This document shows, in pieces, positions 33,366 to 42,232 of a stretch of DNA of 64,000 nt. The stretch's first letter is position 1. Every line of letters begins with the position of its first letter. The position numbers were made by a program, and so were the translations under genes. The DNA comes from Polaromonas sp047303325 (GTDB lineage: Bacteria; Pseudomonadota; Gammaproteobacteria; Burkholderiales; Burkholderiaceae_C): positions 248,001-312,000 of the forward strand of contig NZ_JBKBEX010000002.1 in assembly GCF_047303325.1 (NCBI RefSeq). Reading direction: 5' to 3'. The notes below the pieces were generated by a model. The model was not told the DNA's origin. It ran no database searches and saw only the letters and a list, made by a program, of their open reading frames with translations.

Positions 33366-34804
33366 GGCTGATGGCGCCCGGCACCGTGGTCGACGGCTTT
33401 GTCGTCGGCGAATGCCTGCATGCGGGCGGCATGGCGCATATCTACCAGGTGGGCTATGCCGACCCGTCGCGGTCCGCGCCTTTTCCCATGGTGATGAAGG
33501 TGCCGCGCATGACGGCCGGCGACGGCGCTGAAAACATCGTGGGCTTCGAAGTGGAACTGCAGCTGCTGTCGGCGCTGACGGGGCCGCACGTGCCGCGCCT
33601 GGTGGCGGCCGGAGACCTCGAAAAGCTGCCCTACCTGGTGATGGAATACGTGCCCGGTCGGACCCTGCAACAGTTGCTGGACGACAGCCCGGGGCCGCTG
33701 CCCGCGCAAGAGATCGCCCGGCTGGGTGTGGCCATGGCCCAGGCGGTGCACAGCCTGCACCTGCAGGAGGCCTGCCACCTGGACCTGAAGCCGGCGAATG
33801 TGCTGCTGCGCCCCGACGGCAGCGCGGTACTGCTGGACTTCGGGCTGTCCTGCCATGCGCATTACCCGGACCTGCTGGCCGAAGAGCTGCGCCCCGCTGT
33901 AGGCTCTCCCGCCTGGATGGCGCCCGAGCAGGTGGTCGGTGTGCGGGGCGACCCGCGAAGCGACATCTTTGCCGTCGGTGTGATGCTCTACGAGCTGGCC
34001 GTGCGCGAGCTGCCCTTTGGCAACCCGCAAACCCGGGGCGGCCTGCGGCAACGCCTGTGGATGGACCCGGTGCCGCCGCGCGCCTTGCGGCCGGAGCTGC
34101 CCGAATGGCTGCAGGAGGTCATCCTGCATTGCCTGCAGGGCGAAGCCGACCGGCGATATGCGTCGGCCGCGCACCTGGCGCTGGACCTGTCCGACCCCTC
34201 GCAGATCGCCGTGACGGAACTGGGGCGGCGCTTGCAAGCCACGGGCTTCTGGGCGCATTTCAAGCGCTGGCTGCGCGCGGCAGGCAAGCACTACCGGCCC
34301 AGCGCCCTGCCTTCGCGTCAGCTTGACGCGGCGCCCATCGTCATGGTGGCTGTGCCTTACCTGGACGTGAGTGACGCCACGCTGTATTCGTTGCGGCGCG
34401 CCGTGATGCGGGTGCTGGGCACGGCACCCGGCGCGCGGCTGGCCTGCGTGACGGTGATCGACGCGGCGAAAGCGGCCGGCCGCGACACCGAGGCGAGCGA
34501 AACCAGCTTGCACCGGCGCTACCTGGGCATGCTCAGGCAGTGGGCCCAGCCACTGAACCTGGACAGCCGGGCGCTGTCTTTTCACGTCATCGAGTCGGGC
34601 GACGTCGCGCAGGCGCTGCTGCACTACGCCAGGGGCAACCAGGTCGGCATCATCGTCATGGGGGCGGCGACGCACGGCTTGCAGATGCAGCGCCTGCTGG
34701 CGACGGTGCCCATCAAGGTCGCCATGGCGGCGCCGTGCACAGTGATCCTGGTCAAGCAGGCGCTGCCGTTTGACCGGCTGGCAGGGGGGAGCGAAGAAGG
34801 CTAG
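33362..34804 (+). CDS. Serine/threonine protein kinase fused to a UspA domain
   Basis: A 480-residue two-domain protein. Residues about 5-285 form a Hanks-type kinase: a glycine-rich loop (ECLHAGGMAHIY), the ATP-anchoring K46 (VMKVPR), the catalytic loop HLDLKPANV with D141, the LDFGL metal aspartate D159 and the MAPEQ motif. Residues about 323-470 form a UspA-like domain (IVMVAVPYLDVSDATLYSLR, then VGIIVMGAATHGL). GTG 33362 overlaps the phosphoesterase stop (GTGA); ATG 33371 is an alternative start. No transmembrane helix or PASTA repeats are present, so the protein is cytosolic. The fusion suggests kinase control by energy or stress signals. Confidence 0.9.
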   Translation: MRLMAPGTVVDGFVVGECLHAGGMAHIYQVGYADPSRSAPFPMVMKVPRMTAGDGAENIVGFEVELQLLSALTGPHVPRLVAAGDLEKLPYLVMEYVPGRTLQQLLDDSPGPLPAQEIARLGVAMAQAVHSLHLQEACHLDLKPANVLLRPDGSAVLLDFGLSCHAHYPDLLAEELRPAVGSPAWMAPEQVVGVRGDPRSDIFAVGVMLYELAVRELPFGNPQTRGGLRQRLWMDPVPPRALRPELPEWLQEVILHCLQGEADRRYASAAHLALDLSDPSQIAVTELGRRLQATGFWAHFKRWLRAAGKHYRPSALPSRQLDAAPIVMVAVPYLDVSDATLYSLRRAVMRVLGTAPGARLACVTVIDAAKAAGRDTEASETSLHRRYLGMLRQWAQPLNLDSRALSFHVIESGDVAQALLHYARGNQVGIIVMGAATHGLQMQRLLATVPIKVAMAAPCTVILVKQALPFDRLAGGSEEG

Positions 34805-34810
34805 GCTTCC

Positions 34811-35368
34811 TCAGGAGCCGGCCATCAGCTTGTGTACCAGGTCGGCCGTGGTGGAGGCCTTGTACTTGCGCATCAGTCGCGCGCGGTAGATCTCGACGGT
34901 GCGGTGGCTGATGACCAGCGCGCGGCCTATCTCCTTGGAAGTCAAACCGTCCATCAGGTGGGCGGCCACTTCGCGTTCGCGCGCGGTGAGCTCGGCCGTG
35001 ACGGGGCGGCGCGAACTGAGGTCTTCAAAGGTCCAGATGCCGGCTTCGTGCGGCGCGCTGCGGTTGAGGGCGCGGCCGGTCACGTGGCACCAGAAAGTCT
35101 CGCCCTTGTTGCGGCCGTCCACGCGCTTCATGATGCGGTCGTCGGAGTACAGTCCCTTGGCATTCAGGATGGGAATCATGCGCGCGCCTATGCGCTCGTA
35201 CTCGTCCGCGCTGGGGTAGAGGATCAGGAAAGACTGGCCGGCGAGTTGCTCGCGCGTGGCGCCGAACATCTCGCATAAATGCTGGTTGCAGTCCACAATC
35301 GAACGGTTGCGGGAGAGCACCAGTCCCACCGGCGCCAGGTCGAATGCGAGCTGGTAATCCACTTCCAC
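34811..35368 (-). CDS. PAS domain LuxR-type transcriptional regulator
   Basis: A 185-residue regulator with a PAS sensor (residues 1-115, FDLAPVGLVLSRNRSIVDCN) and a C-terminal LuxR helix-turn-helix (LTAREREVAAHLMDGLTSKEIGRALVISHRTVEIYRARLM). It is divergent from the CoA-transferase genes; this PAS-LuxR/CoA-transferase pairing recurs in Burkholderiales. It probably activates the transferase genes in response to a small molecule or redox signal. A TACGTA-centred site lies in the shared gap. Confidence 0.9.
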   Translation of the reverse strand: MEVDYQLAFDLAPVGLVLSRNRSIVDCNQHLCEMFGATREQLAGQSFLILYPSADEYERIGARMIPILNAKGLYSDDRIMKRVDGRNKGETFWCHVTGRALNRSAPHEAGIWTFEDLSSRRPVTAELTAREREVAAHLMDGLTSKEIGRALVISHRTVEIYRARLMRKYKASTTADLVHKLMAGS

Positions 35369-35378
35369 AGTACAAACC

Positions 35379-35410
35379 TTTAGGGAAAACTACGTAACTT
35401 GATAAGTAGT
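35379..35410. promoter_or_regulatory. Candidate operator in the PAS-LuxR/CoA-transferase gap
   Basis: TTTAGGGAAAACTACGTA (35379-35396) contains a TACGTA palindrome, and ACTAC here mirrors GTAGT at 35406-35410. Its position, between the two start codons and closer to the regulator, suits LuxR-type control. There is only one copy, so support is limited. Confidence 0.35.
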
Positions 35411-35447
35411 ATCGTAATGGATTGCCTGGAACACAAGGAGATGATTT

Positions 35448-36155
35448 GTGAAGAAACTTTTTCCCTCCGCCGCGGAGGCCCTCAAAGGCGTGGTCAAGGA
35501 CGGCCAGTTGCTGGCCGTGGGCGGCTTCGGCCTGTGCGGCATTCCCGAGGCGCTGATTGACGCCTTGCGCGACAGCCAGGTGAAAAACCTGACGGTGATC
35601 TCCAACAACGCGGGTGTTGACGGCTTCGGCCTGGGCAAGCTGCTGGAAACCCGGCAGATCAAAAAAATGATTTCCAGCTACGTGGGCGAGAACAAGGAGT
35701 TCGAGCGCCAGTACCTGGCCGGCGAACTGGAGCTGGAATTCACGCCCCAGGGCACGCTGGCCGAAAAGCTGCGCGCCGGCGGCGCCGGCATCCCGGCTTT
35801 TTTCACCAAGACCGGTGTGGGCACGCAGGTCGCCGAGGGCAAGGAATTGCGCGACTTCGACGGCGAGATCTATGTGATGGAGCGCTCGCTGGTGCCCGAC
35901 GTGGCCCTGGTCAAAGCGCATGTGGCCGACAAGTCCGGCAACCTGCGCTTTAACCTCACGGCGCGCAACTTCAACCCGGCCGCCGCGATGGCCGGCAAGG
36001 TTTGCATCGTCGAGGTGGAGAAGGTCGTCGAAGTCGGTGAACTGGCGCCCGACGACATCCACCTGCCGGGCATTTATGTGCACCGCATCGTGCTCAATGC
36101 GAATCCCGAAAAACGCATTGAGAAACGGACCATCACCGAGAAAGCAGGAGTTTGA
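35448..36155 (+). CDS. 3-oxoacid CoA-transferase subunit A
   Basis: A 235-residue alpha subunit of the family that moves CoA from succinyl-CoA to a 3-oxoacid. The start KKLFPSAAEALKGVVKDGQ, GGFGLCGIPEALIDAL and the GGAGIPAFFTKTGVGT block are diagnostic. GTG 35448 has AAGGAG upstream. It is followed 2 bp later by the beta subunit. It could be SCOT-type (acetoacetate) or PcaI-type (3-oxoadipate). Proximity to the phthalate genes makes an aromatic role plausible, but sequence does not prove it. Confidence 0.92.
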   Translation: MKKLFPSAAEALKGVVKDGQLLAVGGFGLCGIPEALIDALRDSQVKNLTVISNNAGVDGFGLGKLLETRQIKKMISSYVGENKEFERQYLAGELELEFTPQGTLAEKLRAGGAGIPAFFTKTGVGTQVAEGKELRDFDGEIYVMERSLVPDVALVKAHVADKSGNLRFNLTARNFNPAAAMAGKVCIVEVEKVVEVGELAPDDIHLPGIYVHRIVLNANPEKRIEKRTITEKAGV

Positions 36156-36157
36156 CC

Positions 36158-36793
36158 ATGCCCTGGACCCAAGACCAGATGGCGGCGCGCGCCGCCCAGG
36201 AACTCGAAGACGGTTTTTACGTGAACCTCGGCATCGGCATCCCGACCCTGGTGGCCAACTTCACCGGCGACAAGGAAGTCTGGCTGCAGTCGGAAAACGG
36301 CATGCTGGGCATAGGCCCGTTTCCGACGGAAGACCAGGTCGACGCCGACCTGATCAACGCGGGCAAGCAGACCGTCACCACCATCAAGGGCTCGTCCATC
36401 TTCGGCAGCCATGACAGCTTCGCGATGATTCGCGGCGGCAAGATCAACCTGTCCATCCTGGGCGCCATGCAGGTCAGTGAAAAAGGCGACCTGGCCAACT
36501 GGATGATCCCGGGCAAGATGGTCAAGGGCATGGGCGGCGCGATGGACCTGGTGGCCGGCGTCAAGCGCGTCATCGTCCTGATGGAGCACGTCGCCAAAAA
36601 GAAGGACGGCACCGAGGACCTGAAAATACTGCCCAAGTGCACCCTGCCGCTCACCGGTGTGGGCGTGGTGGACCGCATCATCACCGACCTGGCCGTGATG
36701 GACGTGACGCCCCAGGGCCTCAAGGTGGTGGAGCTGGCGCCCGGCGTGACGCGCGAGGCGCTGCAGGCCAAGACCGGCGTCACGCTGGTCTGA
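36158..36793 (+). CDS. 3-oxoacid CoA-transferase subunit B
   Basis: A 211-residue beta subunit carrying the catalytic glutamate in LQSENGMLGIGP (SENG motif). The start MPWTQDQMAARAAQELEDG and VNLGIGIPTLVANF are typical. ATG 36158 is preferred to the TTG two codons earlier because CAGGAG lies seven bases upstream. It acts as a heterodimer or tetramer with subunit A. A hairpin at 36813 closes the operon. Confidence 0.92.
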   Translation: MPWTQDQMAARAAQELEDGFYVNLGIGIPTLVANFTGDKEVWLQSENGMLGIGPFPTEDQVDADLINAGKQTVTTIKGSSIFGSHDSFAMIRGGKINLSILGAMQVSEKGDLANWMIPGKMVKGMGGAMDLVAGVKRVIVLMEHVAKKKDGTEDLKILPKCTLPLTGVGVVDRIITDLAVMDVTPQGLKVVELAPGVTREALQAKTGVTLV

Positions 36794-36812
36794 GGCGATA
36801 GCGTCACCCAGC

Positions 36813-36846
36813 AAAAAGCCGCCTGCCTTTTCAGGCGGCGGCTTCG
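36813..36846 (+). terminator. Terminator-like hairpin
   Basis: AAAAA followed by GCCGCCTG-CCTTTT-CAGGCGGC (eight pairs) 20 bp after the CoA-transferase operon. There is no long T run, so it may rely on convergence with the MarR gene. Confidence 0.6.
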
Positions 36847-36887
36847 GCTTTACCGGATTTCGCGGATCTCCCGGATTTCCCGCGGGC

Positions 36888-37469
36888 TTATCGGTTTGCG
36901 GGATTCTTTTTTTCGGTAATTTTCACCTTTTCGCTTTTTTCCTGCGGATCGCTCCCGGCGGCGGCCTTGCGCCTGGCGGGCGCGGCCTTTTCCTGCAGCA
37001 ATTCGTCCCGCGCCAGGTTCTCGATCATGGCCAGCAGCACGGTGCGCGTCAGCTTGATGTGTTCAGGCGCTATGCCTTCGATGCTCACGTTGTTGGTCTC
37101 TTCGGCCAGGGGCACCAGCAGCTGCTTGAGCGCGCGGCCCTTGTCGCTCAGGTGCACATACATATTCTTCTTGTTGGTGGGCAGTTGCTTGCGCTCTATG
37201 TAGCCCAGCGCTTCCATGGCCTTCATGGCGGTGAAGGTGGTGGGCTCCATCACACCGGCGCGCTCGCTGAGCTCTTTTTGCGTCAGGCCGTCGGACTCCC
37301 AGAGGATGCGCAGAAAGGTCCAGTGGCCGAAAGGCACCCCATGCCTCGCCAGCCGCACCTGCAGCGCGCGGTGGAAGGCGCGTGAGGCATCGCGGATCAG
37401 GTGCGCGAGGCGGTCATTGGGCACGGCTTCACGCCAGTGGCGGATGATATTTTGGGTGTCGTTGCTCAT
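36888..37469 (-). CDS. MarR family transcriptional regulator
   Basis: A 193-residue winged-helix repressor. The recognition region is TFLRILWESDGLTQKELSERAGVMEPTTFTAMKAMEALGYI. The last 25 residues form a lysine-rich tail. Its start overlaps the stop of the upstream dehydrogenase gene (ATGA), so it is the last gene of the reductase-dehydrogenase operon. It probably represses both arms of the phthalate cluster through the palindrome at 39692-39711, with a pathway acid as inducer (inference). Confidence 0.9.
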   Translation of the reverse strand: MSNDTQNIIRHWREAVPNDRLAHLIRDASRAFHRALQVRLARHGVPFGHWTFLRILWESDGLTQKELSERAGVMEPTTFTAMKAMEALGYIERKQLPTNKKNMYVHLSDKGRALKQLLVPLAEETNNVSIEGIAPEHIKLTRTVLLAMIENLARDELLQEKAAPARRKAAAGSDPQEKSEKVKITEKKNPANR

Positions 37470-38665
37470 GACCCCGCATTGTGACCGACTTGGTGCGGGG
37501 GAGCGCAATCCCGGCCGCTGCGCGCGGATTCCAGCAACGCCAGGCAGACCGCCGTGGTGGCGCGGGCCCATTCGCCGCTGTGCACCGGGGGCTTGTCATG
37601 GACCACGGCGGCATACAGCTCGTCGATCACCTCCTGGCGCGGGACGGCCGGGGCTGGCAGGGCTTCCACGGTTTTTTCGCTGTCGGTATAAATGCTTATT
37701 TCCGACGGCCCGGGCCGCAGGTCGGCCTTTTCACAGCTCACGATAATGTGGCCGAAGTGCTGGTGCCGCAGCCCCGCGGGCAGCTCGCTGCCGGCCGTGT
37801 AGAGGCTGCCGCCATAGTTGCGTGCGGCCTTGAGCGCGCTTTCTTCGGCGGACGTGGCCGCCCCCTGCAGGCGCTTGCGTGCCGCGCCGTAGTCGGCGGG
37901 ATTCTTCAGCTGGCCCATCTCGCCGATGTTGCCCAGCAGTTCGTCCGAGTCGTAGTGGCCGTAGCCGCTGTAAGTGGCCGAGGCAAAGGCGCCGCCTTCA
38001 AAGCCCAGCAGCGCGCTGTACGCGCCTTCGGTGGGGCGGCTGGCGTCCCAGGCACCGGTGTGGGCGCGCACGCTGCGCACCAGCCCGCCGCCCAGCAGGC
38101 GCACGATGTCCATCTGGTGCGTGGCCTGGCTGTGGATCACGCCGCCGCCGGCCGCCGTGTCCAGTTCCTCGGGGCGGCGCGGGCGGTAAAGAAAATCGGT
38201 GAAGTTCAGCGCGTGGATCATCTTCACGGCGCCGTAGCGGCCGCTGTCGATCAGCTCGCGCGTGCGGCGTATGGGGGTGTTGAAGCTGTGGCTGTGGCCC
38301 ACGATCAGGTGAACGGCCGCGCGGTCGGCTGCTTCAATCATGGCGCTGCATTCGTCCACCGTCAGGGCCATGGGTTTTTCCACCAGGACATGTTTGCCGA
38401 AGGAGGCGGCCAGGCGCACGTGTTCGGCGTGGAACTGGTGCGGCGAGGCGATGTAGAGCGCCTCCACCGCCGGGTTGGCGCACAAGGCCTCTATGGATGC
38501 GTAGCTGGGCGCGCCGAAGTCTTTCTCAAACTGCGCGCGCGCGACGGCGATAGGGTCGGTTGCGCCCACCAGCTTCACGCGGCCGTCGTGCACAAAGGTG
38601 GGCAGCATCAGCGTAAAGGCCCGGCCCAGGCCGACGATGCCGAGTTGGAGTGTGCGCCCTGTCAT
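37466..38665 (-). CDS. pht4: Gfo/Idh/MocA dehydrogenase, probable phthalate 4,5-dihydrodiol dehydrogenase
   Basis: A 399-residue NAD(P)-dependent oxidoreductase. The nucleotide motif GIVGLGRAFTLMLP begins at residue 9. The family blocks VEKPMALTVDECSAMIEAA (with the EKP lysine) and GGGVIHSQATHQMDIVRLL are present. Length and context match the Pht4/OphB enzymes that oxidise the cis-4,5-dihydrodiol of phthalate to 4,5-dihydroxyphthalate. It overlaps the reductase gene upstream and the MarR gene downstream by four bases each, so the three are co-translated. Confidence 0.85.
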   Translation of the reverse strand: MTGRTLQLGIVGLGRAFTLMLPTFVHDGRVKLVGATDPIAVARAQFEKDFGAPSYASIEALCANPAVEALYIASPHQFHAEHVRLAASFGKHVLVEKPMALTVDECSAMIEAADRAAVHLIVGHSHSFNTPIRRTRELIDSGRYGAVKMIHALNFTDFLYRPRRPEELDTAAGGGVIHSQATHQMDIVRLLGGGLVRSVRAHTGAWDASRPTEGAYSALLGFEGGAFASATYSGYGHYDSDELLGNIGEMGQLKNPADYGAARKRLQGAATSAEESALKAARNYGGSLYTAGSELPAGLRHQHFGHIIVSCEKADLRPGPSEISIYTDSEKTVEALPAPAVPRQEVIDELYAAVVHDKPPVHSGEWARATTAVCLALLESARSGRDCAPPHQVGHNAGS

Positions 38666-39648
38666 AAGTCCAGTACCAGTTCAGGCGATTTTGCACGCGA
38701 GACGCAGACCATGATGTGACCGGCTTTTTCCTCATCGGTCAGCACCATGTCGCGGTGCTCGGCCTCGCCGGCCAGAAGGTCCGTTTTGCAGGTACCGCAG
38801 GTGCCGCTTTCGCAGGAACTGGCCACACGCAGGCCGCTGCCGCGCAGGGCTTCGAGGAGGGTCTGCTCCGCGCTGACCTCCACCGTTTTTCCGCTCTTGG
38901 CCAGGCGCACGCTGAAGGGCGTGTTTTCCGCAAACACCGTGGCGTCGACACCGAAGCTCTCGAAATGGATCTTGCCCGAAGGCCAGTGGCCCGACATGTC
39001 GGCCACGCTGTCCATCAGGCCCCGGGGGCCGCAGCAGTAGACGTGGGCCGCGCCCGGTTTTTCAAACACGGGCCATAGGTCCAGCGCTTCGTCGATGTTG
39101 CCGTTGTCGTGGTGTATCTGCACCTGGCCCGGAAATTCGGATTGCAGCTCGTTGATGAAGGCCGTGCCGGCGGCGTCGCGCGTGCAGTAATAGAGGTTGA
39201 AGCCGCCGGCACCTGTGCGCTTGAGCTGCCGCATCATGGACAGGATGGGCGTGATGCCTATGCCGCCCGCGATAAAAATGAAGTCGCGCGCCTGCGCGGC
39301 CAGCTCGAAGTTGTTGCGCGGCGCGCTGACCGTCAGCAACTGCCCGGCCTGCACGTCGTCGGCCATGCTGATGGAGCCGCCGCGGCCGCGGCCGTCGCGC
39401 TTGACGGCGATCTGCCAGGTGCTTGTGTCGGCCGGGTCGCTGCACAGCGAATAGTTGCGGCGCACGCCGCTGGGCACTTGCACCGTGAGGTGCGAGCCGG
39501 CCGTGAAGGCGGGCAGGGGCGCGCCTTCGGGGTGGCGCAGCTCGAACAAATAAATGCCTTGCGCGACCTCGTGCTTGCGTGCCACTGCCAGCGCAAAGAA
39601 ATCCGGCTCCGGGGCCGGGACAGCACTGGCCTTGGGGTTAACGCTCAT
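38662..39648 (-). CDS. pht2: Phthalate dioxygenase reductase-like ferredoxin reductase
   Basis: A 328-residue FMN/NAD reductase with a C-terminal ferredoxin. The flavin motif RRNYSLCS lies near residue 70, the NAD motif GGIGITPILSM near 125, and the plant-type 2Fe-2S ligands in SSCESGTCGTC plus the late cysteine in IMVCVSRA. This domain order (reductase then ferredoxin) is the PDR/VanB class that serves Rieske oxygenases. ATG 39648 is supported by GGAG upstream on the minus strand. It is the first gene of the minus-strand arm and partner of the oxygenase divergently encoded at 39815. Confidence 0.9.
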   Translation of the reverse strand: MSVNPKASAVPAPEPDFFALAVARKHEVAQGIYLFELRHPEGAPLPAFTAGSHLTVQVPSGVRRNYSLCSDPADTSTWQIAVKRDGRGRGGSISMADDVQAGQLLTVSAPRNNFELAAQARDFIFIAGGIGITPILSMMRQLKRTGAGGFNLYYCTRDAAGTAFINELQSEFPGQVQIHHDNGNIDEALDLWPVFEKPGAAHVYCCGPRGLMDSVADMSGHWPSGKIHFESFGVDATVFAENTPFSVRLAKSGKTVEVSAEQTLLEALRGSGLRVASSCESGTCGTCKTDLLAGEAEHRDMVLTDEEKAGHIMVCVSRAKSPELVLDL

Positions 39649-39668
39649 TCTTGTCTCCACAAATTTTC

Positions 39669-39735
39669 TTGACAACGCACAAAACCACGATATTCTTAGT
39701 CATCTAAGAATAATCCTATTGCCCCGGATTGGCAA
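39669..39735. promoter_or_regulatory. Divergent promoters sharing one palindromic operator
   Basis: ATTCTTAGTCATCTAAGAAT (39692-39711) is a perfect palindrome with eight-base arms. On the plus strand TTGACA (39669-39674), a 16-bp spacer and TATTCT (39691-39696) form a promoter. On the minus strand TTGCCA (complement of 39730-39735), a 17-bp spacer and TATTCT (complement of 39707-39712) form another. Each -10 lies in one arm of the palindrome, so one bound repressor could silence both arms. The MarR protein encoded at 36888-37469 is the obvious candidate. Confidence 0.7.
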
Positions 39736-39814
39736 GTTGTTTTTAAACCTGTTTTGATTGAAGGCTTCCGACCACGGGAGCCGTTACCGATAAACCGCTA
39801 AAAGGACATTCGCG

Positions 39815-41122
39815 ATGTTGACCGCTGAGGAAAATGAACTGCTCTGCCGCGTGGAAGGCAAGGCCCCCATGGGCCAGCTGATGCGCCGCCACTGGACGCC
39901 TGTCTGCCTGATCGAGGAGGTCAGCGAGCCCGACGGCACGCCCGTCAAGGCGCGTGTCTTCGGCGAAGACCTGGTGGTCTTCCGCGACACCAAGGGCCGC
40001 GTCGGCGTGATGGACGAATACTGCCCGCACCGCCGCGTCTCGCTGGTCTTCGGCCGCAATGAAGACTGCGGCCTGCGCTGCCTCTACCACGGCTGGAAGA
40101 TGGACGTGGAGGGCAATGTGCTGGAGATGGTCTCCGAGCCTGCGGCCAGCGGCATGGCGCAAAAGGTCAAGCACCTGGCCTACCCGGTGAAAGAGTGGGG
40201 CGGTTTTGTCTGGGCCTATATGGGCCCCAAGGAAACCCAGCCCGAGTTCGTGCCGCCGGCCTGGGCGCCCACGGCCGATGCCAGGGTCACCATCGCCAAG
40301 GCGCTGATCCCCTGCAACTGGGCGCAAATCCTTGAAGGCGCGATCGACTCGGCCCACAGCTCCAGCCTGCATTCGTCCGACATGGTGCCGGCACGCGTGG
40401 ACGGCGCCGAGGCCACCGACACCAACTGGCTGCGCCCCTCGACCGACAAGGCGCCGCGCCTGCAGGTGGAGCGCGGCGGTTACGGCTTTCGTTATGCTGC
40501 GATCCGCCGTCCCATCAAGAACGCGGCCGCCAACGACTACATACGCTCGACGGTGTTCGTCGCGCCGGCCACCGCGCTGATACCGCCCAACAACCTCTAC
40601 AACGTGGCCAACATCAACGTGCCCATGGACGACACCAACACGGCGTTTTATTTCATCGCCTGGGGCCACCCTGAGCAGACGCCCGACACCGACACCTGGC
40701 GCAAGTTCCTGGGCCAGCAGCTGGGCCCCGACCTGGACGCCAGCTATACGCCGCTGCGCAACCGCGCCAACAACTTCTGGCAGGACCGTGAAGCCATGAA
40801 GGCCGGCAACTTCACCGGCATCACCGGCTTTCCCAACCAGGACATCGCGATGTGGGTGACCATGGGTCCGATCGCCGACCGCACGCACGAGCGCCTGGGC
40901 GCCAGCGACATGGCGGTGGTGGAGTTCCGCAAGCAGATGCTGGAGGCGGTGCGCGCCTTCCAGGCCGGCGGGGCTGCGATAGGCACGGGCGCATTGCGCA
41001 TCCCGTCCAGCGTGGTCGCCTTCCAGGCCATCGTGCCCAAGACCACCGACTGGCGCGCCTACCAGGCTTCTTATGTCTGGGACACACGCGAGCCCGCGCT
41101 GGAGCCGTCCTACTCCACCTAG
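39815..41122 (+). CDS. pht3: Rieske oxygenase, probable phthalate 4,5-dioxygenase oxygenase component
   Basis: A 435-residue ring-hydroxylating oxygenase. The Rieske cluster ligands are in EYCPHRRVSL and RCLYHGWKMD. The mononuclear iron site is in EGAIDSAHSSSLHSS (D-x2-H-x4-H), positioned as in the phthalate dioxygenase group. Length agrees with Pht3/OphA2 (about 440). It uses the divergently encoded reductase. Together with the dehydrogenase and the decarboxylase it makes a full route from phthalate to protocatechuate. An isophthalate- or other carboxylate-specific relative is possible. Confidence 0.88.
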   Translation: MLTAEENELLCRVEGKAPMGQLMRRHWTPVCLIEEVSEPDGTPVKARVFGEDLVVFRDTKGRVGVMDEYCPHRRVSLVFGRNEDCGLRCLYHGWKMDVEGNVLEMVSEPAASGMAQKVKHLAYPVKEWGGFVWAYMGPKETQPEFVPPAWAPTADARVTIAKALIPCNWAQILEGAIDSAHSSSLHSSDMVPARVDGAEATDTNWLRPSTDKAPRLQVERGGYGFRYAAIRRPIKNAAANDYIRSTVFVAPATALIPPNNLYNVANINVPMDDTNTAFYFIAWGHPEQTPDTDTWRKFLGQQLGPDLDASYTPLRNRANNFWQDREAMKAGNFTGITGFPNQDIAMWVTMGPIADRTHERLGASDMAVVEFRKQMLEAVRAFQAGGAAIGTGALRIPSSVVAFQAIVPKTTDWRAYQASYVWDTREPALEPSYST

Positions 41123-41202
41123 GCCTTGCCGCTTGCCCGTTTGCTTTCTCTTTGCTTTCCGTTGCGCAACATCAGCTTAAAAATTATCAGGAGACACATC
41201 CC

Positions 41203-42186
41203 ATGAAACCACTACGCCGCTCCCTCTTGCTGGCCAGCCCCTTGCTGCTGGCCGGCATGCTGCTGCCCCAGCTCGCCGGGGCCCAGGGTGCCTACCCCAA
41301 CCACGCCATCAAGTTCGTCGTGCCCTATGCGGCCGGCGGCCTGCCCGACACGGTGGCGCGCATCTACGCGCAGCGCCTGGGCGACAAACTGGGCCAGGCG
41401 GTGGTGGTCGACAACCGGCCCGGCGCCAACGGCGTGGTCGCCGCGCAGGCGCTGGCCACGGCCCCCAAGGACGGCTACACCTTTCTGGTGACCGACGGCT
41501 CGATGTTCTCCATCAACCCCGCCATCTACAAAAATCTGGGCTATGACTACAAGCGCGACTTCATGCCGGTCTCGCTCGCGGCGCGCGCGCCGCTGTACCT
41601 GGCGGTGCATCCCAAGGTGCCGGCCAACACCTTCCAGGAGTTCATCGCGCTGGCCAAGGCCAAGCCCGGCACGCTGAACTATGGCTCCTCAGGCATAGGC
41701 AGCACGCACCATCTCACCATGGAAGCGCTGAAGGCCGCACTGGGCCTGCAGATCACGCATGTGCCCTTCAAGGGCACCGGCCAGTCCGTGCCGGCCTTGA
41801 TAGGCGGCCAGGTCGAGGTGCTGTTTTCGGCGCTGCCTTCGCTGTCCGGTTTTGTGAAGAGCGGGCAGGTCAAGCTGCTGGCCACCAACGCCGCACAGCG
41901 CTCCAGCCAGGAGCCCAATGTGCCGGCCATCGCCGAAACCATTCCGGGCTTTGACTTCGCGCCCATCGTCGGCGTGCTGGCCGCCACGGGCACGCCGGCC
42001 AGCGCCATCGAGCGCATCAGCGCCGAGATGGCGCAGATCGCCAGGATGCCGGACGTCATCGCCACGCTCAACAACGCCGGCATAGAGCCCATAGGCAGCA
42101 GCCCGGCCGACTACGGCAAGGCCATCCTCGGCGAGAACGAGCGCCTGGCCAAGGCTATTTCGGCCTCGGGCATCAAGCCTGAATAA
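41203..42186 (+). CDS. Bug family tripartite tricarboxylate transporter substrate-binding protein
   Basis: A 327-residue periplasmic receptor with a signal peptide (SLLLASPLLLAGMLLPQLAGA) and Bug blocks YPNHAIKFVVPYAAGG and VVDNRPGANGVV. It lies between the oxygenase and decarboxylase genes, so phthalate or a related diacid is the likely ligand. TctAB partners are absent, as is common. GGAG precedes ATG 41203. Confidence 0.92.
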   Translation: MKPLRRSLLLASPLLLAGMLLPQLAGAQGAYPNHAIKFVVPYAAGGLPDTVARIYAQRLGDKLGQAVVVDNRPGANGVVAAQALATAPKDGYTFLVTDGSMFSINPAIYKNLGYDYKRDFMPVSLAARAPLYLAVHPKVPANTFQEFIALAKAKPGTLNYGSSGIGSTHHLTMEALKAALGLQITHVPFKGTGQSVPALIGGQVEVLFSALPSLSGFVKSGQVKLLATNAAQRSSQEPNVPAIAETIPGFDFAPIVGVLAATGTPASAIERISAEMAQIARMPDVIATLNNAGIEPIGSSPADYGKAILGENERLAKAISASGIKPE

Positions 42187-42232
42187 ATCCCACTGAAATC
42201 TCTCGCATCTCTCTCCAGGAACACACCGCCAC

